This document shows positions 4,331 to 7,146 of a stretch of DNA of 7,146 nt, one piece after another; positions within the stretch are counted from its first letter, which is position 1, and every line of letters begins with the position of its first letter. The position numbers and the translations under genes are program-made. The DNA lies in assembly GCA_002772705.1 (NCBI GenBank), contig PFDH01000047.1:1-7146 (forward strand), read 5' to 3'. The stretch is from Candidatus Pacebacteria bacterium CG10_big_fil_rev_8_21_14_0_10_44_11. GTDB lineage: Bacteria > Patescibacteriota > Microgenomatia > UBA1400 > PJMF01. The notes beneath the pieces are model-generated. The model was not told the origin of the DNA. It was given only the letters and a program-made list of their open reading frames with translations, and did not search any database.

Positions 4331-5383
4331 TTCAAAGTTTGCTCCCAGAATTGCCACTACTGGTGCCCTAAAGGTGCCCTGGACACTCCTGTCTTCCTGT
4401 AGCTCAAACGGTACTGGCGAAAGGGTTTTGAGTTGATCAATCGCCGCTGTGCATTCAGGCACGGTCGGGTCATACAGCAATCGGCTATCAGTCAATGGCG
4501 TCGGATACTGCCCAAGTCTAACCACAAACCCGCCGTTCTTTTCAACAATTTCTGACAGGGTGGTCGCCAAGCCAGGTCGGTTAGTTGAGTTCAGGATGGC
4601 GATTCGGCACTCATCTCTGGCAGCAAAAGTGCCGCCGGTCTCTGAGCGAACCTTGTCCACCAGCTGAGTAATTGAGTCCAGTTTAACTGGCACGGATTGA
4701 AGTTTGACCAAGTACCAAGTGCGAAGTAACTGAGCTGAAAATTCATGGTTCCGGACTAGCGCCTGCCAAAAAGCACTTTTGATCTGATCAGAAAGCTCAG
4801 TTTGATCTGCTGACAAGCTGCCGCTTACCAGTTCTTCATCATCAAAAAAGACGCCAAAAACCCGGTTGAGAGTACCACGAAAATAGCGGTTATCTCTGGA
4901 ATCAATCAATAGTAATGGATATATCGCACTTAATTTATATTTTCCATACTGGCCAGGTAACTCGACTTGCTCTTCTCCATTCAACTGGTAAAGGATGCTG
5001 TCTTTGAATTCAGGTTCGAGTTGGGCAACCAGCACCACTCCTCCGGCGGATTTGGGCAGAATAGCGATAGTTTGATTTTTGTCTGGAGCTAAAAGTCTGG
5101 GGACAATACCCCAAACCAAGATCAACCAAAACAACCAGCCGCCAACGCCAATCATTAGCAGCCACAGCAGCAAACCTTGCCAACCGTTGCTTTGGCTAAC
5201 CGACCTGGGTTTTTTTATTGAGCGTGAGCGTTTTTTGGGCAGCAGGCGGTGCTTGGGCTTCCAGATTGAACGAGAGCTTGTGGCTGGTTTTTTACGCTGA
5301 GCCCGCCCTATCCGCGGCCTTACCCGTGATTGGCGGATCGCCACCGACTTAGATGAACGCTTGGCAGGCAATTTTCTTCTCAT
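4328..5383 (-). CDS. Membrane-anchored protein with C-terminal LytR_C domain
   Basis: 351 residues. The first 62 are extremely basic (25 Lys/Arg, no Asp/Glu) and should stay in the cytoplasm. One membrane helix follows at about 68-95 (LLLWLLMIGVGGWLFWLILVW). The rest is predicted outside. Residues about 257-349 match LytR_C: CRIAILNSTNRPGLATTLSEIV, then a variable loop and the closing VVAILGANF. In other bacteria LytR_C often follows an LCP domain, which attaches polymers to the cell wall. Here the LCP domain is absent; residues 100-250 show no motif I recognise. A role in the cell envelope is inferred. The start ATG at 5383 has no Shine-Dalgarno. It lies 59 bp after tgt on the same strand and may be cotranscribed. 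The gene is convergent with the TPR gene. Confidence 0.88.
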   Translation of the reverse strand: MRRKLPAKRSSKSVAIRQSRVRPRIGRAQRKKPATSSRSIWKPKHRLLPKKRSRSIKKPRSVSQSNGWQGLLLWLLMIGVGGWLFWLILVWGIVPRLLAPDKNQTIAILPKSAGGVVLVAQLEPEFKDSILYQLNGEEQVELPGQYGKYKLSAIYPLLLIDSRDNRYFRGTLNRVFGVFFDDEELVSGSLSADQTELSDQIKSAFWQALVRNHEFSAQLLRTWYLVKLQSVPVKLDSITQLVDKVRSETGGTFAARDECRIAILNSTNRPGLATTLSEIVEKNGGFVVRLGQYPTPLTDSRLLYDPTVPECTAAIDQLKTLSPVPFELQEDRSVQGTFRAPVVAILGANFE

Positions 5384-5407
5384 GGTTGGATTTTTTCAAT
5401 TTCGTTC

Positions 5408-5428
5408 GGCGGCCAATTGGGAACCGCC
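5408..5428. repeat. Hairpin between tgt and the LytR_C gene
   Basis: GGCGG (5408-5412) and CCGCC (5424-5428) form a GC-only 5-bp stem. The loop contains the palindrome CCAATTGG (5413-5420), an alternative pairing. It lies in the 59-bp gap downstream of the tgt stop. No T-run follows on minus, so it may be a weak terminator, a processing site or an mRNA-stability element rather than a full stop. Confidence 0.4.
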
Positions 5429-5442
5429 ATGCAGATCGTTAT

Positions 5443-7146
<1,704 letters not shown>

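Overview
The window most likely comes from a small-genome bacterium of the Candidate Phyla Radiation (Patescibacteria), possibly a Microgenomates-type lineage. This rests on family resemblance: a shortened YebC, a two-repeat TPR protein with a conserved tail, a LytR_C protein with a very basic N-terminus, and mostly Shine-Dalgarno-free or leaderless starts. No rRNA or marker gene is present, so the placement is tentative. Coding regions use the standard code and have moderate GC.

Layout, left to right. (1) 1-500, minus: the N-terminal half of an XerC/XerD-type tyrosine recombinase, cut by the window edge. (2) 501-1835: about 1.3 kb with no credible gene. It holds ten copies of GCCTGG/CCAGGC (several as TTTAGCCTGG), inverted repeats, imperfect 22-23 bp tandem repeats beside a perfect DnaA-box 9-mer, a weak dif-like dyad and a hairpin-plus-T-run terminator reading minus. 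(3) 1836-3200, minus: yebC followed 15 bp later by a polytopic membrane protein, as one operon with a good sigma70-type promoter. (4) 3450-4211, plus: a TPR protein with a HIRAN-like segment and an acidic tail, divergent from yebC and preceded by two candidate promoters. (5) 4328-5383, minus: a membrane-anchored LytR_C-domain protein. (6) 5443-6645, minus: tgt. (7) 6689 to the edge, plus: queA, divergent from tgt.

tgt and queA belong to one pathway, queuosine modification of tRNA. Tgt inserts preQ1 at the wobble position, and QueA adds the epoxycyclopentanediol ring from SAM. Their starts are 43 bp apart. Each is preceded by a -10 hexamer exactly 7 bp before the start codon, suggesting overlapping, leaderless divergent promoters. 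YebC is a translation or transcription accessory factor, and the LytR_C protein probably acts in the cell envelope.

The least explained part is the repeat-rich gap 501-1835. I do not claim a demonstrated new system. It is the best candidate here for a cis-acting element (recombination site, replication-related locus or structured RNA), and the tests are given in the findings.
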